A stretch of DNA of 34,798 nt from assembly GCA_022572185.1 (NCBI GenBank), contig JACZWL010000033.1, positions 1 through 34,798 of the forward strand. The letters are read 5' to 3'. The notes below the pieces were generated by a model. That model made no database searches. It was not told the origin of the DNA and was given only the letters and a program-made list of their open reading frames with translations. The position numbers and the translations under genes are program-made. Origin of the DNA: Pseudomonadota bacterium (lineage in GTDB: Bacteria > Pseudomonadota > Gammaproteobacteria > Steroidobacterales > Woeseiaceae). Each line of letters begins with the position of its first letter. Position 1 is the stretch's first letter. Shown piece after piece: positions 1 to 7,360 of the stretch.

Positions 1-1137
1 CTGGCAATATCGGCCTTTTCCTTGAGCCTGCTCGGCACTTTCCTCGTACGATCCGGCATTCTCGTGTCGGTCCATGCATTTGCGACCGATCCGGCGCGCG
101 GTCTTTTTATTCTCATTTTCCTCGGCGTCGCAATCGGTGGCGCGCTGTTGCTTTACGCCTGGCGGGCGCCGGCACTTGACTCAGACGCCGGCTTCAGGCC
201 GTTGTCGCGGGAGACATTCCTGCTGCTGAATAACGTGCTGCTGGTGATTGCCGCGACACTGATTCTGTTTGGAACGCTGGCACCGCTGATCGCAGATGTG
301 TTCAAGGCAGGCAAGATCTCGGTCGGGGCGCCCTGGTTCGAAATCGCCTTTGCCATCCCGATGCTGCCGCTGCTGTTTCTTATCGGCGTCGGTATGCACA
401 CGGCCTGGCGCAGTCAGGACTGGCACGCGCTTATCAAGCAACTGAAAGTACCCGCCATTATTGCGCTGGTCGCCGGCCTGAGTATTCCGGCGCTGATTTA
501 TGGCCGCTTCGGTATTCTCGTGACGGTTGGTGTCATCGCCGCATTCTGGATCATGGCCACCGCAATGATTCAACCCTTACGCTCTTGGCGGCGCCCCCCT
601 GGCACACCCCGCATAACACGGTCTGCGTTCGGCATGTCGGTTGCACATTTCGGCGTCGGGATTTTCGTGTTGGGCATCTCGATCGTGCAGGCGTTCAGTG
701 TGGAAGCTGACCTGCGCATGGCGCCTGGGGAGCGTGTGGATGTTGCGGGCTTCAGTTTCGAACTCCGCGAACTGCGAAATGTCCAGGGGCCGAACTTTCG
801 GGCCCTCGAGGGTGACATAGAAATTCGCAAGAACGGCAAATTCATCGGCGAATTGCGACCACAAAAAAGAACCTACCTGGTGCAGCAAAGCCCGATGACC
901 GAAGCTGGCATTCTGGCGGGCTGGAACAGAGACCTGTTTGTCGCGCTTGGCGACCCGCTGGGCAATGGCGCCTGGAGTGTAAGGCTGCAATACAAGCCAA
1001 TGATCCGCTTCATCTGGTTAGGCGCCCTTATTATGGCGCTCGGCGGCATGATTGCGGCCAGTGACCGCCGATATCAGTTCGCGAAAGGCGCTGTGAAGGC
1101 AACTGAAAAGTCCGCGATGGGCCGGCAACCAGCCTGA
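1..1137 (+). CDS. ccmF: Cytochrome c-type biogenesis protein CcmF, C-terminal part (5' truncated by window edge)
   Basis: The reading frame is open from the first base, so the gene starts outside the window; the ATG at 22 is internal. The visible 378 residues match the C-terminal half of CcmF: a conserved membrane segment around 'GTFLVRSGILVSVHAFA', several further hydrophobic helices, a periplasmic domain (roughly residues 230-330 of the visible part) and a last helix near the C terminus. CcmF works with CcmH at the inner membrane to ligate heme from holo-CcmE to CXXCH motifs of apocytochromes c. Its stop overlaps the next start (TGATG), the usual ccm operon coupling. The window later encodes a c-type cytochrome (32146-33573) that would need this pathway. 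The identification is firm. Confidence 0.95.
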   Translation: MAISAFSLSLLGTFLVRSGILVSVHAFATDPARGLFILIFLGVAIGGALLLYAWRAPALDSDAGFRPLSRETFLLLNNVLLVIAATLILFGTLAPLIADVFKAGKISVGAPWFEIAFAIPMLPLLFLIGVGMHTAWRSQDWHALIKQLKVPAIIALVAGLSIPALIYGRFGILVTVGVIAAFWIMATAMIQPLRSWRRPPGTPRITRSAFGMSVAHFGVGIFVLGISIVQAFSVEADLRMAPGERVDVAGFSFELRELRNVQGPNFRALEGDIEIRKNGKFIGELRPQKRTYLVQQSPMTEAGILAGWNRDLFVALGDPLGNGAWSVRLQYKPMIRFIWLGALIMALGGMIAASDRRYQFAKGAVKATEKSAMGRQPA

Positions 1138-1670
1138 TGTCACGCTATCTTATACCGTTGCTTCTGGTCGCAATCATGATTCCGGTGTTCATCATCGGAC
1201 TGAATCGTGATCCGAGCGAGTTGCCTTCTCCCTTTCTCAACAAGCCGGCACCGGAGTTCGAGCTGCCGCGCCTGAAGGATCCGAGTCGAACCGTCGGCAG
1301 CGCGGACTACGCGGGCCAGATGGTGCTTGTCAACATATGGGCAACCTGGTGTGCCGGCTGCCGGCAGGAGCACGCCTATCTTTTGAAACTCGCCAGCGAG
1401 GCTGACATTCCGATATACGGCCTCAACTGGCGCGACCAACGCAGCAAGGCTCTGGCCTGGTTGAGCGAGCTCGGCGACCCGTATGTCGCTTCCGGATTCG
1501 ATGAAGACGGCCGGGTCGGTATCGACTGGGGCGTCTATGGGGCACCGGAAACTTTTCTGATCAGTGCCGATGGCATCGTTCTTTACAAGCACCTCAGCCC
1601 GCTGAGCGAAATGGTCTGGCAAAGAGATTTTGAGCCCAGAATCCTCGCGGCGAAAGGGAGCATGGAGTGA
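1137..1670 (+). CDS. ccmG: Thiol:disulfide interchange protein CcmG/DsbE
   Basis: This 177-residue protein has an N-terminal signal anchor (about residues 4-21) followed by a thioredoxin-like domain. The active site is W-C-A-G-C with Cys72 and Cys75, and the cis-proline loop is seen as GVYGAPETF near residue 137. CcmG is a periplasmic, membrane-tethered reductant that keeps apocytochrome or CcmH cysteines reduced before heme attachment. The CAGC dipeptide is less common than the family's Pro-containing versions, but the fold landmarks are intact. The ATG overlaps the ccmF stop by one base, and the stop overlaps the GTG of ccmH, so translation is probably coupled along the operon. Confidence 0.95.
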   Translation: MSRYLIPLLLVAIMIPVFIIGLNRDPSELPSPFLNKPAPEFELPRLKDPSRTVGSADYAGQMVLVNIWATWCAGCRQEHAYLLKLASEADIPIYGLNWRDQRSKALAWLSELGDPYVASGFDEDGRVGIDWGVYGAPETFLISADGIVLYKHLSPLSEMVWQRDFEPRILAAKGSME

Positions 1671-2098
1671 AGCGGGGCTGGCTTGCCTTGTTCGTGGTTG
1701 TCACCGCCGTTTCGGCGTATGCGATCGATGCCGGAAACGCGTTTGATGATCCGCAAATGCAGGCGCGCTACGAGAAAATAACCTCAGAGGTTCGCTGTCT
1801 CGTTTGTCAGAACCAGACGATCAAGGACTCAAATGCGTTTCTTGCGGATGACCTGCGGCGGGAAATCAGAAGAATGCTGACTGAGGGCAAGACCGACGCA
1901 GAGATATATGATTTTCTGGTCGTTCGCTACGGTGACTTTGTGCTTTACCGGCCCCGGATGAGCGGCAAGACCCTGGTGCTGTGGATTGCGCCATTCTTGC
2001 TGATTGTCGTCGGCGGCCTTGTTGCATTCAAAGTGGTACGCGGCCGCATGGCAATGCCGATCGACGACGATTCCGATTCGAATCAGGCGGCAGGTTAG
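1667..2098 (+). CDS. ccmH: Cytochrome c-type biogenesis protein CcmH (short form)
   Basis: This 143-residue protein carries the diagnostic R-C-L-V-C-Q-N-Q motif (Cys44 and Cys47). An N-terminal signal peptide ends near residue 20, and one membrane helix lies at about residues 103-124. It is the short, NrfF/CycL-type CcmH. The part fused to it in E. coli CcmH is encoded separately as the next gene, ccmI. It acts in the periplasm as the thiol-disulfide partner of apocytochrome c and CcmF. I chose the GTG start at 1667 because it overlaps the ccmG stop (GTGA) and gives a full signal peptide. Confidence 0.95.
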   Translation: MKRGWLALFVVVTAVSAYAIDAGNAFDDPQMQARYEKITSEVRCLVCQNQTIKDSNAFLADDLRREIRRMLTEGKTDAEIYDFLVVRYGDFVLYRPRMSGKTLVLWIAPFLLIVVGGLVAFKVVRGRMAMPIDDDSDSNQAAG

Positions 2099-2101
2099 GC
2101 C

Positions 2102-3085
2102 ATGATCTGGTTAATCTTCGGCACCATGCTGCTTGCTGCAGCCATCGTCGTGGGCTGGCCGCTCGTTCAGCACGAGAAGCGCCTTTCGCTGCAGTCGATT
2201 TCCGCGATCGTAGTCGTGCTCGCATTGTCTGCCGGCATGTATGCCACTATCGGTACGCCGCAGGAGAAATCGGCAGGATCAGAACTGGCGAGTATCGAAG
2301 AGATGGTCGCCGGCCTCGACCAACGGCTCCGTGATAACCCCGATGATTTGGCCGGCTGGAAAATGCTGGGACGTACAAATTTTCAACTTCGCGATTACGA
2401 TAAGGCGATCCAGGCATATGAGCGGGCGGTACAATTGGAATCAGCTTCGAACGGGCAGACACTCGCCGATCTCGGCGAAGCTATCTGGATGCAGGACCCG
2501 GGCACATTAACGGGTCGTGCCGGCGAGCTGTTCGAAAACGCTATTGCGACTTCACCCAATAACTCCAAGGCACTCTTCTACAGTGGTCTGGTAGCGGTAG
2601 AGCGGGGTGAACGTTTCCTTGCTGCCGACAGATGGGAAACGCTACTTGCATTGTCGCCACCGGAAGGAATTCAGGAAATATTGCAGCAGCGAATCGCACA
2701 GTTGCGCGATGAAGAAATGCCCGTTCAGGAGGCGCCCGCCGCTCCAATTATCTCGGCCGCGATCGAACTGGCTCCTGCAGCCGAAAAGGCTGTTGACCCG
2801 AATGCGACCGTTTTTATAATCGCGCGAGACCCGGCACAGCCATCACCGCCCATCGCGGCGCTCAGACGACGTGTCGCCGAGCTGCCTGCGGTTGTCGCGC
2901 TGAGCGATTCCGACGCAATGATGCCGGGCAGATTACTGTCGGGTTTCTCAGAACTGGAAATCGTCGCCAGAGTATCCATGTCAGGTCAACCCGTCGCACA
3001 GCCGGGCGACTGGTACGGCGAAAAAATTGTCCGCCCTGCCGAATCCGGGGAGGTTTCGATCGTCATCGATCGCGAGGTTCAGTAG
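2102..3085 (+). CDS. ccmI: Cytochrome c maturation TPR protein CcmI
   Basis: This 327-residue protein has two N-terminal membrane helices (about 2-20 and 33-50). A TPR-containing periplasmic region follows, with helical repeats around 'WKMLGRTNFQLRDYDKAIQAYERAV' pattern positions near residues 88-110, and then a C-terminal beta-rich domain of about 100 residues. CcmI chaperones apocytochrome c by binding its C-terminal helix and presents it to the CcmF/CcmH ligation complex. It starts three bases after the ccmH stop and is the last ccm gene here; the next gene has its own promoter. It matches the C-terminal half of E. coli CcmH in role. Confidence 0.92.
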   Translation: MIWLIFGTMLLAAAIVVGWPLVQHEKRLSLQSISAIVVVLALSAGMYATIGTPQEKSAGSELASIEEMVAGLDQRLRDNPDDLAGWKMLGRTNFQLRDYDKAIQAYERAVQLESASNGQTLADLGEAIWMQDPGTLTGRAGELFENAIATSPNNSKALFYSGLVAVERGERFLAADRWETLLALSPPEGIQEILQQRIAQLRDEEMPVQEAPAAPIISAAIELAPAAEKAVDPNATVFIIARDPAQPSPPIAALRRRVAELPAVVALSDSDAMMPGRLLSGFSELEIVARVSMSGQPVAQPGDWYGEKIVRPAESGEVSIVIDREVQ

Positions 3086-3099
3086 ATCTGCTTATCCGC

Positions 3100-3128
3100 T
3101 TGACACAAGCGGGGTCGGGGCGTCTAGT
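3100..3128 (+). promoter_or_regulatory. Candidate sigma-70 promoter of the malic enzyme gene
   Basis: A perfect -35 hexamer TTGACA (3100-3105) is followed after 17 bases by TCTAGT (3123-3128), which matches TATAAT at four of six positions. The -35 also sits in a small dyad (CCGCTT, 5-base loop, AAGCGG; 3096-3112). It lies between the ccmI stop and the maeA ribosome binding site GGAG, leaving a short leader. No start site has been mapped, so this is a sequence inference. Confidence 0.45.
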
Positions 3129-3160
3129 GGCCCCGTCTCAGCGACGCTGACTGGAGCGAA

Positions 3161-4864
3161 ATGAAAAAGTTTGACCTCAAGCGGTCGGCCAAGGGCGAGC
3201 AATTGAAAGTCCCGTTCCGCAGCCCTTCGCTTCTGAGGTATCCGCTTTTCAACAAGGGAACGGGGTTCACGCCGGAAGAACGTGAGCGATTCGGCCTCGT
3301 TGGAGTGCTGCCATCGCAGCACAACACTATCGAAACCCAGGCCAAACGCGTCTACAGGTCAATTTGCTTCAACCCGGACCCGCTCGGCCGGCATATCAGT
3401 CTGGCGGCCCTGCAAGACCGAAACGAGCACCTTTTCTACAAGGTATTAAGTCTGCACCTTGAAGAGCTTCTGCCAATCGTCTATACGCCGACGGTCGGCA
3501 AAGCATCCCAGTATTACAGTCGGGTATTCCGTCGCGCCCGCGGCATTTGGATCACGCCGGATCTGCGTGGGCGTGTCGAGGACGTATTGAGAACGGCCGC
3601 ATCGTTCAGTGATGTTCAACTCATGGTCGTCACAGACAACGAATCAATTCTCGGCATTGGCGATCAGGGCGTCGGCGGCATGGCCATCAGTGTTGGCAAG
3701 CTTTCACTCTATTGCGTGGGCGCAGGCATCCACCCTGCACGGACTCTGCCGATCAGCCTCGATGTCGGAACAGACAATCAATCATTGCTGGACGATCCGC
3801 TGTACCTTGGTTGGCGCGAGAAACGACTTCGTGGAGATGCATACGATTCGCTGGTCGATGAATTCGTAACCGCGGCTCGCAAAGTATTTCCAAAGGTAGT
3901 GATTCAGTGGGAGGACTTCCGCAAAGACAACGCTTTGCGCATCATGGATCGCTACCGGGAGCAGACTCCGTCATTCAATGATGACATTCAGGGAACCGGT
4001 GCAGTGGCACTTGCCTGTGTACTGGCCGCCTGCAAAATAACGGGTGCCGTACTTGAAGAAAGTCGCATTCTGATTTACGGGGCCGGCGCTGCCGGCCTCG
4101 GAATTGCGCGGCAATTGCGCAGCCAGTTGCAGTTTGATGGACTGGCCGGCAGCGATCTACGACACGCCATTCTCGTCATGGACAGCAAGGGCGTAATCAG
4201 CGACGGCCGCGCAGAGATGGATGACTACAAGAGAGAATTGTCCTGGCCGGAGGATATGGCGCAAGAACTGGACCTGAGTGATACAGACCGCAGAGAGCTG
4301 CATAAGGTCGTTCAAAACTATCGGCCAACTGTTCTGATTGGCACATCAGGACAAGGCGGCGCGTTTAACGAGGACACCGTTCGCGCAATGGCTGATGCGG
4401 TCAGCACTCCCGTAATTCTGCCTATGTCGAATCCCACGTCGATCAGCGAAGCCGAACCGGAGCAGATTCTGCGCTGGTCCGAAGGTCGCGCTCTCATCGC
4501 AACGGGGAGCCCGTTTGAGGACGTGCCGATGCGAGGCGGGGCCCGGCGCATCGGACAGGCTAACAACGTGTTTATTTTTCCCGGAGTTGGCCTTGGGGCA
4601 GTGGTCAGTGGTGCCTCACAGATAACCGACGGCATGATCGCAGCGGCCGCAGTAGCCCTTGCCGATAGCCTGACCAGCACGGAGCTGTCGGATAGCTGTC
4701 TGATGCCGGAAGTAACAAGATTGTGGGACGTAAGTGGCGAAGTCGGACTTGCGCTCGCCAATCAGGCCGTGATGGATGGCGTTGCCAAAAAAATAAGTTC
4801 GGATGAAATGCAGGCGAAGATCGATGCGTATCGGTGGGTCCCCGAGTATCCGGAATTTGTTTAG
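3161..4864 (+). CDS. maeA: NAD-dependent malic enzyme (oxaloacetate-decarboxylating)
   Basis: At 567 residues this matches the usual length of E. coli MaeA/SfcA and plant or animal malic enzymes. Visible landmarks are the catalytic Tyr108 in 'IVYTPTVG', Lys180 in 'SVGKLSLY', the metal-binding Glu251-Asp252 (WEDF) and Asp274-Asp275 (FNDDIQGTG), and the NAD-binding glycine motif GAGAAG at 308-313. A second conserved block is 'MSNPTSISEAEPEQ', near residue 425. The enzyme oxidatively decarboxylates malate to pyruvate in the cytosol. It starts with ATG after GGAG and is probably transcribed from the promoter at 3100. NAD rather than NADP preference is inferred from similarity to the MaeA branch. 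Confidence 0.95.
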   Translation: MKKFDLKRSAKGEQLKVPFRSPSLLRYPLFNKGTGFTPEERERFGLVGVLPSQHNTIETQAKRVYRSICFNPDPLGRHISLAALQDRNEHLFYKVLSLHLEELLPIVYTPTVGKASQYYSRVFRRARGIWITPDLRGRVEDVLRTAASFSDVQLMVVTDNESILGIGDQGVGGMAISVGKLSLYCVGAGIHPARTLPISLDVGTDNQSLLDDPLYLGWREKRLRGDAYDSLVDEFVTAARKVFPKVVIQWEDFRKDNALRIMDRYREQTPSFNDDIQGTGAVALACVLAACKITGAVLEESRILIYGAGAAGLGIARQLRSQLQFDGLAGSDLRHAILVMDSKGVISDGRAEMDDYKRELSWPEDMAQELDLSDTDRRELHKVVQNYRPTVLIGTSGQGGAFNEDTVRAMADAVSTPVILPMSNPTSISEAEPEQILRWSEGRALIATGSPFEDVPMRGGARRIGQANNVFIFPGVGLGAVVSGASQITDGMIAAAAVALADSLTSTELSDSCLMPEVTRLWDVSGEVGLALANQAVMDGVAKKISSDEMQAKIDAYRWVPEYPEFV

Positions 4865-4911
4865 CCTCACTTTGAGCGCTACCAGATCAGTTAAAAAAGG
4901 GAGAAAGGAAC

Positions 4912-5316
4912 TTGACGAGCGAATCTCTGGCGGCATCTGCAACGATGTGCTTCGCCTGTGGAGTGGACAACCCAATCGGGCTGCGAATCCGTTTTCAAAT
5001 GCGGGACGGCAAATGTACCGGCGTCTTTACGCCGGACGAGAATCATGTCGGATACAAGAACACGGTGCACGGCGGGATAATCTATTCGGCGCTGGACGAC
5101 GTGATGGCGAACGTTCTCTATCTGCAGGATATGAAGGCACATACTGCGAAGTGCGAGATCCGCTACCGCAAGCCGCTCGAAGTCGGCCAGACGATTAATC
5201 TCACTGGCTGGATAGCACAGGAACGCCGCCGTCTGGTCGTTTTGAAAGGTGAAGCCAGAACCGCTGCCGACGATATTTTGATCGCTGATTGCGAAGCGAG
5301 TTTCATGCTTGCCTGA
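4912..5316 (+). CDS. PaaI-type hotdog-fold thioesterase
   Basis: This 134-residue protein has the PaaI/YbdB-like signature: a 'CFACGVDNPIGL' opening (residues 13-24), then 'VHGGIIYSALDD' (52-63) holding the H-G-G and the acidic residue of the hotdog active site. Relatives hydrolyse acyl-CoA or aryl-CoA thioesters in the cytosol, but the substrate cannot be read from the sequence. The start is TTG at 4912, chosen because a strong Shine-Dalgarno run (AGGGAGAAAGGA) lies just upstream. The next ATG (4945) would have no such site. It lies 47 bases after maeA and 45 before the next gene on the same strand, so all three may be co-transcribed. Confidence 0.85.
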   Translation: MTSESLAASATMCFACGVDNPIGLRIRFQMRDGKCTGVFTPDENHVGYKNTVHGGIIYSALDDVMANVLYLQDMKAHTAKCEIRYRKPLEVGQTINLTGWIAQERRRLVVLKGEARTAADDILIADCEASFMLA

Positions 5317-5361
5317 ATTGCCGCTTCAGGAATTCTTCTTCTGTTTCGCAAGGACTTTTGA

Positions 5362-6321
5362 ATGTCACTACCTGCTTCACTCACAGGCACGCTCCGCATT
5401 CCGCTCATAGGAGCACCGATGTTTATCGTGTCAGGGCCGGAGCTGGTCCTGGCTCAGTGCAAAGCGGGTATCGTTGGCGCGTTTCCTGCGTTAAACGCCC
5501 GGCCGGAGTCCATGCTGGATGAGTGGTTGTCGAAAATCACTGAGGAGCTTGCGAACGTCTCCGCATCCAACGGGCCCGTCGCACCATTCGCGGTCAACCA
5601 GATCGTTCACCAGAGCAACGATCGGCTCGAACATGACATGGAATTGTGTGTCAAGCACAGTGTTCCGATCGTTATTACCAGCCTGCGACCGCCGGCAAGG
5701 ATTGTCGATGCGGTTCACAGCTATGGCGGCGTGGTTTTTCATGACGTAATAAACGTTCGTCACGCGCGTAAAGCGATCGAACAGGGTGTTGACGGTATTA
5801 TTGCAGTTTGCGCAGGGGCGGGCGGGCACGCCGGCACAACGAGTCCATTCGCACTGGTCAAAGAGATTCGGGAGTTTTTCGACGGCACGATTATCCTTTC
5901 CGGCAGCATGAGCTGCGGCAATGACGTACTGGCAGCGCAGGCGATTGGCGCGGATCTCGCCTACATAGGAACCCGGTTTATCGCGACCGAAGAGGCCAAT
6001 GCGCCGGCGGCGTACAAGGAAATGATCGTTGACAGCACAGCCAAAGACATTGTGTATACGTCTCTTTTTTCCGGCGTACACGGGAGCTACTTGCGGGACA
6101 GCATCGCCAAGCTTGGCCTGGATCCCGACAATTTGCCCGAGGGCGACAAATCGACAATGGACTTTGGCGGCGGCGATGGCTCAAAAGCCAAGGCCTGGAT
6201 AGATATCTGGAGTGCTGGTCAGGGCGTCGGCAGTGTTCATGACATCCCAAAAGTCGCTGATCTGGTCGCGCGCATGGAGCAGGAATATATGAGTGCACGC
6301 CAGCACTTGAATATCGCGTAG
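5362..6321 (+). CDS. Nitronate monooxygenase / 2-nitropropane dioxygenase-family flavoprotein
   Basis: This 319-residue TIM-barrel flavoprotein carries the NPD-family landmarks. They are the N-terminal 'IPLIGAPMFIVSGPEL' strand, the 'CAGAGGHAGTTS' FMN-phosphate/catalytic-His region near residue 152, and 'SGSMSCGNDVLAAQAIGADLA' region near 190 leading to 'YIGTRF'. Family members oxidise alkyl nitronates, and related proteins act as FabK-type enoyl-ACP reductases. The GHAG histidine favours a nitronate monooxygenase-like enzyme. The ATG follows an AAGGA site. The natural substrate is unknown. It probably belongs to the same transcription unit as the upstream thioesterase. Confidence 0.85.
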   Translation: MSLPASLTGTLRIPLIGAPMFIVSGPELVLAQCKAGIVGAFPALNARPESMLDEWLSKITEELANVSASNGPVAPFAVNQIVHQSNDRLEHDMELCVKHSVPIVITSLRPPARIVDAVHSYGGVVFHDVINVRHARKAIEQGVDGIIAVCAGAGGHAGTTSPFALVKEIREFFDGTIILSGSMSCGNDVLAAQAIGADLAYIGTRFIATEEANAPAAYKEMIVDSTAKDIVYTSLFSGVHGSYLRDSIAKLGLDPDNLPEGDKSTMDFGGGDGSKAKAWIDIWSAGQGVGSVHDIPKVADLVARMEQEYMSARQHLNIA

Positions 6322-6515
6322 CGTCAGGTCAACAGGACTTTCTGATATGCACATCGCTTTTCTGTCTTACGTATTTGTTGCGAATCGCGGCGCGTGGTAG
6401 CTGTCGGGTTCTGCGGCAGCCGCCTGTGTCTCTGTCACGCAGCTTGCATTTGCAACTCTCGCACCAGACACTGGGCACCAGTGAGCCAGGCCGTTAAGCG
6501 GACGGCGGTGCAATA
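6322..6515. other. Intergenic spacer before crcB, no gene seen
   Basis: No reading frame with convincing protein features occurs here. A 7-bp stem with one G-U pair (GCTGTCG 6400-6406 and CGGCAGC 6414-6420, 7-base loop) is present but lacks a T tract. I looked for a fluoride riboswitch and could not recognise its conserved pseudoknot pattern. Confidence 0.5.
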
Positions 6516-6917
6516 GTGGAGACAAGTTTGAAGGCGACACTGATCAACGCGGCAATGGTCGGTTCGGGAGGCTTCATCGGTGCTCTGGCGCGATACGGTC
6601 TCAGCGGTCTGGTACACCGGCAAGTCCCTTTCGCGACCTTCCCGTACGGAACCGTGGCAGTCAACCTCATGGGCTGCTGCGCTATCGGAGTGATCGCCGG
6701 ACTCGCTGAGTCCCGGCAGCTGTTCGGGCCGGAGTTCCGTACCTTCGCTCTCATCGGACTTCTTGGTGGCTTCACGACATTCTCGACCTTTGGCTACGAG
6801 ACGTTTGCGATGCTCCGCGACGCTGAATACCTTCGGGTGGCCGCGAACGTCGGGGTACACGTCATCCTCGGTCTGGCTTTGGTGTGGCTGGGCTACGCAT
6901 TGACAACACTCAGGTAG
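6516..6917 (+). CDS. crcB: Fluoride ion exporter CrcB/Fluc
   Basis: This 133-residue protein has four predicted membrane helices and the Fluc signatures: 'GGFIGALARY' (18-27), 'PYGTVAVNLMG' with pore Asn50, and 'GGFTTFSTF' (84-92), the Phe/Ser/Thr-lined fluoride pore. Fluc proteins are dual-topology dimeric channels that let fluoride leave the cytoplasm. The GTG at 6516 is taken as the start. The Met at codon 14 would cut into the first helix. The next gene, a DUF190 protein 7 bases downstream, is the commonest neighbour of crcB and supports the call. No fluoride riboswitch was recognised upstream. Confidence 0.93.
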   Translation: METSLKATLINAAMVGSGGFIGALARYGLSGLVHRQVPFATFPYGTVAVNLMGCCAIGVIAGLAESRQLFGPEFRTFALIGLLGGFTTFSTFGYETFAMLRDAEYLRVAANVGVHVILGLALVWLGYALTTLR

Positions 6918-6924
6918 GCTGACC

Positions 6925-7269
6925 ATGATTCTTCCGAAGCAGGGCAAGCTCCTCCGCATCTTCATCGGGGAGAACGACAGACACGAGGGACTGCCGCTTT
7001 ACGAGTGGATCGTTCGCCAGGCGCGGGAAAATGGCCTGGCTGGCGCAACGGTGCTACGAGGACTCGAGGGTTACGGCGCCCACAGCCGGCTACACAAAGC
7101 GAAGATCCTGCGCCTGTCGAGTGATCTTCCGCTCGTGGTCGAGATCGTCGATACCGAGGAGAAGATACAGTCGTTTCTGCCACTCATCGATGACGCCGTA
7201 AGTGAAGGTCTGGCGACTGTGGAGAGAGTTGAAGTTCACTTCTACAGATCCGGAAACCTGAATAGGTAA
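6925..7269 (+). CDS. DUF190 family protein, PII-like fold
   Basis: This 114-residue cytosolic protein has the DUF190 opening 'GKLLRIFIGENDRHEGLPLYEWIV' pattern (residues 7-30), then 'GLAGATVLRGLEGYGAHSRLH' region and a final strand 'VERVEVHFYR'. The family has a PII/CutA1-like ferredoxin fold and often travels with crcB. A regulatory or accessory role in fluoride tolerance is assumed in the literature from gene context, but its biochemistry is not settled. It follows crcB by 7 bases and is surely in the same operon. The gene ends 90 bases before the stop of a convergent gene. Confidence 0.9.
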   Translation: MILPKQGKLLRIFIGENDRHEGLPLYEWIVRQARENGLAGATVLRGLEGYGAHSRLHKAKILRLSSDLPLVVEIVDTEEKIQSFLPLIDDAVSEGLATVERVEVHFYRSGNLNR

Positions 7270-7360
7270 CCGGTGCGGACTGACCGGCTCGCAACAGCCT
7301 GCAGCGGGCGACGCCGAGCAATGGAAAGCCGAATGTGGGCGGTCCGATTGTGAGGGATCA

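Noticed and set aside
6400-6420. Hairpin before crcB as a possible fluoride riboswitch or terminator
   Set aside because: It lacks the conserved riboswitch sequence blocks and has no T tract.
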